Origin: Cristatella mucedo
Lineage: Eukaryota; Bryozoa; Phylactolaemata; Cristatellidae
Assembly: GCA_009760855.2 (NCBI GenBank)
Contig: WPIO01000003.1
Span: 4,963,001-5,027,000 of the forward strand
Direction of reading: 5' to 3'
DNA length: 64,000 bases
Of the stretch, positions 55,701 through 64,000 are shown piece by piece. Below the pieces are notes generated by a model. The model made no database searches and was not told the DNA's origin. It worked only from the letters and a program-made list of their open reading frames with translations. The translations under genes were made by a program, and so were the position numbers. Positions within the stretch are counted from its first letter, which is position 1, and each line of letters starts with the position of its first letter.

Positions 55701-58700
55701 AAGACATAAATAGGACATTGTAGTGAAATTTATGGGCTACCACACAATGCTGCTGAGGGGCTAGTTTATTTTTGTCCTCACACTAATCACATAGCTTGGC
55801 ACTTGAATTGGCAAAACTCACATATGGACCCCCACCCCCTCCCTATAACCAAGCTTATCCTACAGAAGGATAAACCAGGGTAGCTGCTTCTGGCTGCCAG
55901 TGGCTCAGTAGAAACCCCTAGTGCCCCCGAACGCGACTTTAAAGAAGCCCAGTCCCCTAAACCCGGACAATGTTCCTACTTATCCCTCCAACATGGTGCA
56001 GGAGCAATCAACCGCAATACGACTTATATACTTGCATATGGCTTACCGGCACGGTCCACCTCTCAGGCTTTTTCGGCACCCCCCAGATTCTGGATCTCCT
56101 GCTGTTGTCCGAAAGGTGGTGAAGGTGTCTGTCCAGCTCCCTGATCCTGGTAGGTCGCTGGCTAGCTGACTTGCTGTCTGGCTTCAATGAAACTCCGTTG
56201 ATCTTCCTTGCTAACCGTTGGCTGCTTGGGTACTTCGGCGCTCGGGGGCACGTGGCGTTTGGCTAGCACTGGTCCTCCTGAGTCCAGCCCCACTCTTAAG
56301 TCCTAGCTCCAAATCCAATCCAAGCTGGTAAGCCAAACACCTTGCACCGTAAAAGTGATATCTAATTCATAAACTATAAGCTTTAACTTAAACCATAAAC
56401 ATGCTAAACCATTACCTGAAATACAAACCAAGCAGGGAATCATCTAAACAGTTTTCCTCGCGTGGTAGGCTACAATAAGCGTAGTGAGCAACAGTAATAT
56501 TCCTCGGCTCCAAGATTTTTAGCCCAAAAGTCCTAAAGCAGACTCTGCTAGCCTTATGGTTGGAAGTGCCTAAATACCTGTATGTATGAGTGCATGGTAA
56601 CTTACCATGTCCAACGACTTTGCATTGTTTTCAGTCTGGGTAAAGGCGACTGTCTCCCAATCAGCAGTTTGGTCCCCAAGTGATCATGTTTTTTGTTCCT
56701 GTGAGCATTTTAGGCTTGCATTCGAACGATTGGATGCATCATGAAACGTGTATCTAGCCAGTGGACCTACTAACCGGTAGCCCTTGCACTTCGTGTGTGC
56801 TTTAGCATGCTTGCCTAAGTATGATGCTTGTTTGCTTTTGCATGCTTATTTTAGCATGATATGTTTGTCATTAACCTGTGGTTTCTTGTTCTTTTGCAGC
56901 AAGTTTGAAAGCACCCGAATATAGATTTAGTTCTGGTAGGACAATTTACAAATGGCATGTTACTATTATTATTAGTAGTACCAGTAGTCTTAGTAGTACC
57001 CATTCTTAGTGTACATAATGGTTCCATTAAGCCACTTTGCTTTGCAAATAGTACCTGAATGTGCACTCAGTTTTCGTATTGCAGATAGTAAAACATGTTC
57101 CTATTTCTATATACGATCTGATGGCCTTTAGTTATGGAGTGCCTTAAAATCAATTGGCAATATAAGAGTTTGATTCTTGTGCAGTGCCAGTGCACTCTAT
57201 GGTCTGCATTTAGACTGTGTGGTGCTGCTTCTTGGTGTAATCTCTACACACTGGTCATATACCTGTATATTTCAGTTAAGGCCTTGACTTAACAGCCTCA
57301 TTTATTCAGCTTATAGAATTCTACAGCATTAGAGATATAATCATTAATGCTGCTGCTGTTGACACTGTTTTTACTTCCGGTTATACCAGCATTTAAGCAA
57401 TATTTTGGGATGCTGCTCGTTAGGCAATCCCTTATGGTGGCTGCCAACCTTCTCTTAGTGGCTTAAATAATCTAAATGGTGCTTTGCAGTGAGGCAATTC
57501 CATATGCTTAAGTTATTCTGTTGGCTCATTGTGCAGCAGTTTAGGTGGCTGAGTACTGGCCCAGCAGTTAAATGCTCCAGCTACACGGCCCAGGTCGAGG
57601 GTTCGAGTCCTAAAGTAGGCAATTGTTTATTGGCAGCCTCAAGTGCATGTTCCAGGTCCGTAAACCTTGTTGTTGCTATCTGTTGAAGGCTATTAAATTG
57701 GCTTTCCTTCACTTCTTCCCTATTCTGCTTGTACTATTTCATGTGTGTATTCATTTTAGCTAACTCGTATTGGATCAAAGTTCATGTTTGTGTCTGGATC
57801 ATTCTTTTGTGCCGGCTGTCTTATATTGTTTGGGTGAGTTGTATTGTGCAGTTGCGTTACGCCTATGACAAAAATTTGCTAAATACTACTGCACAGCAAA
57901 TTGTAGAATGATAATAAGCTCTAATTCATAGATTTAATGTATGACCAGGGCTCGCAGACAGAAAAAGAGACACCTTATTGCTGCATGAGCTGTCACAGAG
58001 AGCCAACTCAGGCAGCTTCCAGGGCTCAATATGTATGAGAAGTTAGCCTAGTTTTACTTTGTGCTTTACCTTTAGAAATTGGGATAATAGCCTTTCTCGT
58101 TGTTATTGTTTTTTAATTTTGCATCACTGCGAAATTCCATATTGAATACTCCCATACCACATTTCCTGAGCCAGAAAATCATATAAGTATTCTGATTGGT
58201 TGTGCTCCTTGATTCCAGGTAAAAGTAGTAATAATAATAATATATTTGATGTGTCACCACGGGGAGACCATATTGGCTAAAATAATACTTGTAATACCTT
58301 CCTAAACATTAAACATGCCTTTCTCATTTGAATTCGGTGGCTTGAGGTGACTTGCACTTCAGCCTCATCGGCTCAGCCATCCGAGTTTGGTAGTGTGCAA
58401 GTGTTAAGCTATCAAATACATTGATTTTCTGGTACTGAACTTAGCTGCTGAAGTAACAGCAAAAGTTCTTGGCTGTGTTCTATCTATCGGAAACTGTTTC
58501 GATTTCTCTGGTAGCTGTTTAGCTCTTGGAGCAGGGAAAGCTTCAAACTTAGTAGGCCAAGGGCAATTTGTGCCGATGAGAAATATGATTAAACATCCAT
58601 TCAGCTGGAAGGTATGCCTGCCTGCTTAGGATATGCATAGTAGTACTGAGCTATAGAGTACAGAGAATTTGTAGACCTCAATAAAGACCCGGAAATGGTA

Positions 58701-61291
58701 GTGCCAGCTTAGTACTCACGACTGACTCAAAAGTAGAGTGCGTAACAGATAAAGTTAGTTATAGTTACCTGTTCTCATTGTTAAAAATTTCACCTTGGCA
58801 TACTTTTGAGTGGTAGGCAGATGAGAACAGTTGGTCCAACCTCAGGTTAGATGCATTTCAGGTTCATGTAACTCACTGCTTGCTGGTCTACCAGCCTGTG
58901 CAATCAGATGCTTGCAGTTGATGCAAAACTCTGCAGCCAGGCTTGTCTGTCACGAGCTTTGAAAGTGCCACATCACAACATTACTTGCTGACCTGCAATA
59001 TCTCCCAATCAAGCAGGGTACCGACTTCAAGGTTCTGTCAGTCATTTTTAGGTCCCCCGATTCTTTGGCTCCAGCCTACATATCAAATCTACTCCCCCTA
59101 CCGGGCTAAGCATCCTGCCACTCGCTTTTCATAATTTCAGCTTTTACCTATACCTCGTAAGAACCTTAGATCGTTTGGAGACCCTGCCTTTAGTTCGTAT
59201 GCTCCCAAAGCCTGGAGCTCACTTGCGACTAGAGTCATGACTTTCCCTGACTTGACCACATTTAAAAAGAAAGTAAAAACACATATGTATCATAGCATTT
59301 AGTGGGTCCCTGTGATTCGCCATGCATGTGTTTATGGGTGCTGACTGCATGCTGCCACTAACCACTCGTACATGCTGACCCTGTGCATGTCATCCTTTAA
59401 CATGTTATTCTTGTTGTTTATTCAGCATGCCACGAGTAACCATTCGATGTGGCTTCCTCTGCAGAAAATGTAAAGTGCCTAGAAAGAGATTGTTTTCTCT
59501 GAGGTATTTCATAAAATGTATTATTAATATTATTAACATATACTTATCCTGTATGCGATCCCATTGGGTCTTCTAATCTTCTCAAATATAACTGTAGTTA
59601 CTTTTCAGGAGTTCTGCTGTCAGTTGCTTTTGATTTGTGTTTCGTGATGCCCAATACTATGCTTTGACTAGGTCTTTCAGCATCTAGCAATCTTGTATGT
59701 TGATGCTAGTGGCTCTGTGCACACCACTGCTAGCAGTAGAAGCACCTAGCCTCAACTGTATCATTATTATTTATGTTATTAATAATGTTACTGTTATTAT
59801 AGTATTATCAAACATTTTTTCAGAAAATTCTTAGTGGCTGGATGCCACTTTCTTGCAGCAGCTCTTGTCTTGCTAGCTACTATTAGGTTTTAATGCAAAC
59901 GTCTGCTAATATTCTTTGCTAATCTCACACGTGTATTAAATGAAGATTCCCATTTGATAGTACCTATATGTAAATTGTTTTGGCCCTAAAAATAGATTCT
60001 GTTCATCTCTCCATAAACAGTTTCGATCGTATAGTTTTAGTACTATATTGCACTTTGAACAATGATTTATGCAGCCACTGAAATGCAAGAGTATTTGTTT
60101 CAGCTTTCTTGATCAAAGTCCAAATGGAGCCACTTATGTAGCCATGTGCTTTCTATGTCGAATCATTGAAGCTAATGGTGCTGCCATGGTGATGACCTCC
60201 AGCTTCGCAATCATGGCTTACCAATTTCCACGGGAGATTAGTTCTTTTATGGTAAGAATATGAGACATCAAACGCTATGCCAGCCTACGTCATTACCTTA
60301 CTGTAGAAGAATCTTAGGTAAACCTTGAAGCTTTGTAGTGCATTATTTTGTCATTTTTTGTTCAAATTTTTGCATTAGTGAGCATTCCAGATGTGCTGAA
60401 CAAGTGCTATTTTATAGGTTTTACGTTTGACTCTAACTTTCCTTGCAGATCCTTATCTATTGTTAGGTTATTGTCGTCTCTCCGAAATTTACCTAAGATA
60501 ATGTTGAAGCTAAACTCAGGCATCATTCCAGTTGCCTCTGGTGCTGCAGTCTATTATTGCTCGCGTTAGCCCTCTTTCATCACTCAACTACTTCGGATTC
60601 ATGAGTTATCTTTGAGAAGCACTAGCCCACGTATGTTGGGAGTCACCGCTCATCCCTCTGTTGTTGTCATCAATAGCATTATGGAGACCCTTAACTTTAG
60701 TTTGTATGCTCTCAAAGCGTTAAACTCATTCTCGACTCACGTCAAAAATCCCCCTGACTTGACGACGTTTCAAAAGAAGTAGAAAACGTCCTTGTTTCTC
60801 ACCGCATCTAGTGGGTCCCTGTGTTGTTGTGTGTGTGCATATGAATATTGACACTGGCAGGTTACTTTTAATTGAGACCGTGCATGTTACCACTGACCAT
60901 ACGATCATGTGTCCTTTACTGCATATGTAAAGTGCTTATAAAGAGATTAAGTCCTCGGAGGGTGCTGAACAAATTTATTACTAATTGTATGTTTTGTATA
61001 GTCATTAGGTTTGAGGTGGCCATGTGTAACATAGTTTTCTACAGCAATGTGCTTTAGTCATGCTTCGGTTAGTCCTGCAGCCTATGGGTGCTTGATTGTT
61101 TATGCCTGATCTTAAAGTAGTTTTACCTCATTGCAGTGTGCCTTCGAACGAAGTGCCTTCGTTTCAACCCCGATACTACCCGAGTTCATTTTTACTTTAA
61201 TTATTACATGTTGTATTGCAGGGTGTCATGGAGTCATTCAATGGTATCGGACTAATGATAGGACCACCACTGGGTGGAATGCTTTACTCGG
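52482..61291 (+). CDS. SLC18B1: SLC18B1-type MFS transporter gene, 5' part (five exons)
   Basis: The spliced model joins 52,482-52,724, 52,940-53,035, 57,760-57,833, 60,104-60,251 and 61,223-61,291, giving 210 codons with no stop. All junctions are GT-AG and the phases agree (0, 0, 2, 0). The product aligns in order with the N-terminal half of vertebrate SLC18B1, a proton-coupled MFS carrier reported as the vesicular polyamine transporter. Readable family features are SPFFPQE at the end of helix 1, KGASDTEIGFIFGVFE, the helix 2-3 loop IGSKFMFVSG, MCFLCRIIEANGAA, and GIGLMIGPPLGGMLY at helix 5. The first 50 or so residues are a polar cytosolic tail. The C-terminal half lies past 64,000. The start is the first ATG of the open frame. 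The substrate is inferred from the family only. Confidence 0.87.
52940..53035 (+). CDS. SLC18B1: SLC18B1-like exon 2
   Basis: CTTTCAG|GCT to TGC|GTAAGT, 32 codons in phase 0. It encodes ATAKGASDTEIGFIFG and the second helix, and lines up with the KGAS.T.IG.IFG stretch of the vertebrate protein. Intron 1 is 215 bp. Confidence 0.9.
53036..56745. other. Intron 2 of the SLC18B1-like gene, upstream part
   Basis: No exon is supported here. A minus-strand frame of 108 codons at 53,840-54,166 and one of 62 codons at 54,486-54,674 are unrecognised and may be from an old repeat. A GC-richer patch with C runs lies at 55,820-56,290. Confidence 0.45.
56750..56985 (+). mobile_element. Old LINE 3' tail in intron 2
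   Basis: GCAGCAAGTTTGAAAGCACC, then ATTTAGTTCTGGTAGGACAA, then an (ATT)n-like end correspond to the terminal part of the main LINE family, strongly diverged. Confidence 0.6.
57545..57612 (+). mobile_element. tRNA-like SINE head in intron 2
   Basis: TGGCCCAGCAGTTAAATGCTC resembles an A box (TGGCCCAGCAGTTA). GGTTCGAGTCC at 57,600-57,610 is a consensus B box about 40 bp downstream. The arms do not form a canonical tRNA acceptor stem and the following sequence is not tRNA, so a SINE relic fits better than a tRNA gene. The tail differs from the LINE-tailed SINE. Confidence 0.55.
57760..57833 (+). CDS. SLC18B1: SLC18B1-like exon 3
   Basis: ATTTTAG|CTA to TTTGG|GTGAGT, 24 codons plus two bases. 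It encodes LTRIGSKFMFVSG and a helix ending CLILFG, matching the IGAKFMFVAG...ILFG region of the family. The two leftover bases GG join the C of exon 4 to make Gly. Intron 2 is about 4.7 kb and contains a LINE tail and a tRNA-like sequence. Confidence 0.88.
57834..58845. other. Intron 3, upstream part; no feature seen
   Basis: Contains a short (TAA)n run at about 58,230. No exon or transposon is supported. Confidence 0.45.
58850..59545 (+). mobile_element. LINE 3' portion in intron 3
   Basis: Plus-strand coding relic from CNSLLAGLPACAIRCLQL (about 58,867) through LAPAYISNLLP (about 59,070) and FSSYAPKAW to a stop near 59,313. The 3' UTR, the hairpin (GAAAGAGATTGTTTTCTCTG), and a TTATTAATATTATT end follow. 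Frames are broken. Confidence 0.85.
60104..60251 (+). CDS. SLC18B1: SLC18B1-like exon 4
   Basis: GTTTCAG|C to ATG|GTAAGA, 148 bp. It encodes FLDQSPNGATYVAM, CFLCRIIEANGAAM and a helix ending in FPREISSFM. It matches LDR.P.G..FIAMCFLVR in the vertebrate protein. Confidence 0.9.
60655..60995 (+). mobile_element. LINE 3' tail in intron 4
   Basis: GGAGACCCTTAACTTTAGTT, TGCTCTCAAAGCG, CCTGACTTGACGACGTTTCA, AGTGGGTCCCTGTG, and the hairpin AAAGAGATTAAGTCCTCGGAG, here seen as AAAGAGATTAAG plus TCCTCGGAGG, follow the LINE order. The end is ATTTATTACTAATTG. Confidence 0.82.
61223..61291 (+). CDS. SLC18B1: SLC18B1-like exon 5
   Basis: TTGCAG|GGT to TCG|GTAAAT, 23 codons in phase 0. It encodes GVMESFNGIGLMIGPPLGG then MLYS, the conserved GxGxxxGPPxGG helix of MFS transporters. 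No later exon was found before the window end. Confidence 0.9.
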
Positions 61292-61549
61292 TAAATATAT
61301 CTGACTTCAGTGTTGATAGTTATTTGCTGTATACTTTCCTTGAACCTGACCACAGTGCTTGAGATTGTGCTGATACTAATGATTACAGTTTCTGATGCTG
61401 TGTTACGAGGCCGGCCATACCATGGCTTCTTCAAATTATGCTGAACTGCTGCACCAGTCTCAACCTGATTGCCCCCTCAGATTCTCCATAGATGTTAAAT
61501 AAGCTGTTCAATTGCTATGCTTAAAGACCTTCAGAAAAAATAATCTTTT

Positions 61550-61840
61550 GTTCTGAAGGTCCTAGACTGTGGAACTCACTTCCACAGTTCTTATGCAAAC
61601 AGATATACTCTCCTGGTGCTGACTAGGGCACGTCCTTTCCAGCCGTCCTGAGCTGCTACTGTCATGCTACTCACTTCCTCGACTGCCCTCCTGACTTAGA
61701 TATACTTCTCACTTTCTCTTTGTTGCCTGAGATGAAGTCTCGTGGCTACTGAAGGTGTATCGAAAGCTGCTTTGGCTTACGCTGTGCTATAGAAGGCTCT
61801 CCAGCATAAGAACCACTTAGTCTTTGTAGTGGAGTTAAAG
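61550..61840 (+). mobile_element. 3' end of the second LINE family, copy in intron 5
   Basis: TCCTAGACTGTGGAACTCAC encodes the LWNSLP-type motif in one frame. It is followed by CTTTCCAGCCGTCCTGAGCT and CTTTCTCTTTGTTGCCTGAG. It is a close relative of the copy that follows at 61,960-62,320 in the same orientation. Confidence 0.75.
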
Positions 61841-61959
61841 ATGGAGATAAGTACTGCTTGTTTCTTAAATCTCATCGTTAAGCGGCTTGGTTTTAGTCAT
61901 CTTGACATGGTTATTTGCAAAGATGGACTCTAAATTTAAAATGCAGGTCGTCAGCATGT

Positions 61960-62320
61960 AAATTTGCCTCTTTGTATCTTACTATGATTTACTTTTCAGT
62001 ACTCTACTCTTCTACTTAAGCGATCAGATTTAGCTCTGCGGGTCCTAGACTGTGGAACTTGCTTTCACAATTCTTATGCAACGACAGCTACTCCCCTGCT
62101 GCGGACTATGGCTCATCCTTTTCAGCAGTCTTGAGCTGCTACTTCTGTGCACTCACTATCTCAACTGCACTCCTCACTCTGTGATGCTTCCCACTTTCTC
62201 TTTGTTGCATGAGATGAAGTCGGTTGGCCACGGAATGTGTACCGAAAGCTGCTTAGGTTGTGAGTGCACTATACAAAATTCTCTTGGTCATCACAGAGAC
62301 TTCATTCTTAAAGCAGCAGC
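61960..62320 (+). mobile_element. 3' end of the second LINE family, second copy
   Basis: TCCTAGACTGTGGAACTTGC, CTTATGCAACGACAGCTACT, TCTTTGTTGCATGAGATGAA and TGTACCGAAAGCTGC are all shared with the preceding copy and with 40,655-40,920. The 3' terminus is not sharply defined. Confidence 0.75.
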
Positions 62321-62684
62321 ATCTCTTCAGGACTCCTGGGCTTCAGTAACAATTCAACAGGACCCTGGATTCCATGATGATACCATGCTGATTCCATGCA
62401 TTTCCCTGGATTCCCTGCTGAACCCCAGTGCCTAGATTCAAGGAGGGCACGAATTATTTCATCAGGGTATTCATCTGTCTATTAACGGAGACTACAAGGA
62501 CTGTAGACCCTCTTCGCTCGGTCTTACTTCTAGGATGCACGGATCTGCTGCTGCCTTGCACAACTAACGTAATAATTGTGCACTGCAGGTGGCGGTTAGG
62601 TTAAGGTTAAGGCTCTTCTGCTGCTATATAAGTAATGATAATAATAATACACGTGTATAGCGATTTTCCCTCGATTATTTGCCG

Positions 62685-62822
62685 TGCTGGTTTGGCCCAA
62701 TGGTTAGTGTGCTCGCCCCAACCAAGGTCTGGCCGATGTCGCCGGCTCGAGCCCCAATTGCATATGTGAAGCACCTGAATAGATATTGAGTTCTCTTAGA
62801 GGGCCATACGATTGAATTATAT
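62685..62822 (+). mobile_element. tRNA-derived SINE with LINE-like tail
   Basis: TGGTTTGGCCCAATGGTTAG (A-box region), a B-box-like GGCTCGAGCCC at about 62,744, then GCATATGTGAAGCACCTGAA, ATTGAGTTCTCTTAGAGGGC and an AATTATATTT end. It has the same architecture as 44,628-44,768. It is followed without a gap by a LINE tail in the opposite orientation. Confidence 0.83.
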
Positions 62823-63058
62823 TTATAGCGCCTTCAGAGATCATAGTCTCTTTCTAGGTACTTTACATTTGCTGCAAAGGAAGCATGATCGAATGGTTAG
62901 TGGTAGCATGCTCAATGACACCAAGCATAACATGATTAGAGGTGACATGCACAGAGTCAGCATGCAAATATGGTTAGTGGTAAGATGCAGTGTCAGCACA
63001 AATAAACACACAAAGGACGAATCACAGGGATCCACTAAATGCTGGATTAATAACACCC
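62823..63058 (-). mobile_element. LINE 3' tail fragment in intron 5
   Basis: TAGCGCCTTCAGAGATCATA, TTTACATTTGCTGCAAAGG, AGGTGACATGCACAGAGTCA and GGACGAATCACAGGGATCCA in minus orientation. It ends near the ORF2 stop. Confidence 0.85.
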
Positions 63059-63059
63059 A

Positions 63060-63110
63060 CTGAGTCTGTATGGCTTTGTGGAATTACAGCCGGAAATACA
63101 TTACATTACC
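63060..63110 (-). repeat. Hairpin-ended dispersed repeat, partial copy d
   Basis: The reverse complement gives GGTAATGTAATGTATTTCC, then CTGTAATTCCACAAAGCCAT, the 5' half of the family. The hairpin half is absent. Confidence 0.7.
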
Positions 63111-63120
63111 ATGCACTGAG

Positions 63121-63296
63121 CAGGCAGTCACAGAGACCATGCACTATGCATGCAGCCATAGAGACCATGCACTATGCAGGAAGCCATGGAGAGAATGCAC
63201 TATGTAGGCAGCCATGTAGACTGAGCACTATGCAGGCAGCCATAGAGACCGTGCACTGTGCAGGCTGCCACAGATACCATCCACTGTGTAGGCAGC
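63121..63296. repeat. 28-bp minisatellite, six units plus a partial
   Basis: The unit resembles CAGGCAGCCATAGAGACCAT plus GCACTATG. Starts lie at 63,121, 63,149, 63,177, 63,205, 63,233 and 63,261. Units differ by several bases each, so the array is not very young. A partial unit precedes it at 63,108. Confidence 0.92.
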
Positions 63297-63645
63297 TTTT
63301 TTGCTACTCCATCGCCCAGCTCAGCCTAGATTGCCTTGCTGATCTGAATAATTAGCATGTTCCACTTTGGTATTCAATACATGTATTTGACTGAGGCTAA
63401 TAGGAAGTGGCCCCACCATATCTTCCAATCACTCCGTTCATGCTGGTTGTCATGATCACTAAGTTTATCGTGCGTAACTATGGAAGCATTTCGTGCCAGC
63501 AAAGTTATAGGGCCTAAAATGAAACTTCTGTGTTTATATGAATACCTTAAGATTGTACACTTTGCTCTAAGGAATCTCTAAGGTTCTCGAATGGGGTTCA
63601 AATTAGGGCTCATGCTTGTCCACGGCAGTACAGTCAGAGGCAGAC

Positions 63646-63859
63646 CAGAGGTAAAGCTAGGGTGGTGGCAGGGGTAGCAGCTGCCACCCCTGGCGTGGTA
63701 GGCTGGAGCCAAGTCTGACACCCAGTCAGACGGCTAGCTGCCTAAGTTACTTGCAGATGCCCCTTGGGGTTTGGCCAAGCTGCACGACACCCACAGGCAG
63801 GGGGGCTCAGCCACCCAGGCCCCTGTGCCAACCCGGCACCAATCCTGGCTTTGCCTCTG
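63646..63859. mobile_element. hAT-like MITE, 214 bp
   Basis: The terminal inverted repeats CAGAGGTAAAGCTAGG and CCTGGCTTTGCCTCTG match at 14 of 16 positions. Just inside the left end is a GC-rich near-palindrome (GGCAGGGGTAGCAG / CTGCCACCCCTGGC). The flanking 8-mers AGGCAGAC and AGGAGGAT match at 5 of 8, compatible with an old hAT-type target duplication. There is no transposase. The element is much GC-richer than the surrounding DNA. Confidence 0.72.
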
Positions 63860-64000
63860 AGGAGGATATGTCATGGTCGGCAATGGGGCTTGTTGCTGAT
63901 CCAAGCAGAGGTCGTCCAAGCACTTTTCGGATACACTTGATTGCCTTTGCCATCTTTTGATTGAGAGCAATTCGTTTGACCTGTGCCTTCGTTGGACTAA

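Noticed and set aside
57545-57612. A functional tRNA gene
   Set aside because: A and B boxes are present but the acceptor and anticodon arms do not pair convincingly and there is no clear T-run terminator; a SINE head fits better.
63121-63296. CRISPR-like array of 28-bp repeats
   Set aside because: Units abut directly with no spacers and vary among themselves, in a eukaryotic genome; it is a minisatellite.

Overview
This window is nuclear DNA of a metazoan, most likely an invertebrate. Coding sequence is sparse, and the one well-recognised gene has GT-AG introns of 0.2 to 4.7 kb. The repeats are CR1/L2-lineage LINEs with 3' ends in (TAA)n/(ATT)n, tRNA-derived SINEs, hAT DNA transposons, and long TA, GT, CT and ACAT microsatellites. 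There are no bacterial operons, CRISPR arrays or rRNA genes. I cannot name the phylum.

Region 1 to about 23,800 is one large structure: a diverged inverted duplication. The left arm runs from the window edge to about 11,360 and the right arm from about 13,865 to about 23,800. The arms match in inverted order at more than a dozen anchors, and because the left arm starts at the edge, its true end lies outside the window. Some LINE fragments occur in both arms and so predate the duplication. Others occur in one arm only, with an empty site in the other, and so are younger. The 2.5 kb spacer holds diverged direct repeats and an isolated GC-rich acidic ORF.

Region 24,000 to 42,000 is mostly transposon-derived. 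It has a LINE copy at 24,286-26,970, a hAT transposase relic at 27,300-28,200, a LINE with an uninterrupted reading frame of about 650 codons at 33,062-35,251, two degenerate LINE copies at 35,440-37,895, 3' ends of a second LINE family, and a long ACAT microsatellite. Copies of a short repeat ending in a hairpin are scattered through it.

Region 42,000 to 52,000 has a 188-bp non-autonomous hAT element closely resembling SPIN (SPace INvaders) ends, a tRNA-derived SINE, a probable terminal exon of a single-pass membrane protein (45,678-46,038), another LINE copy, and a SINE rearranged in the pattern expected of twin priming.

Region 52,482 to the window end holds the 5' part of one host gene, an MFS transporter of the SLC18B1 (vesicular polyamine transporter) type. 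Five exons fit together in phase with consensus splice sites, and the rest of the gene must lie beyond 64,000. Its introns carry LINE tails, tRNA-like SINE sequence, a minisatellite and a 214-bp hAT-like MITE. The SINEs share their 3' end with the LINEs, which suggests that the LINE machinery mobilises them.
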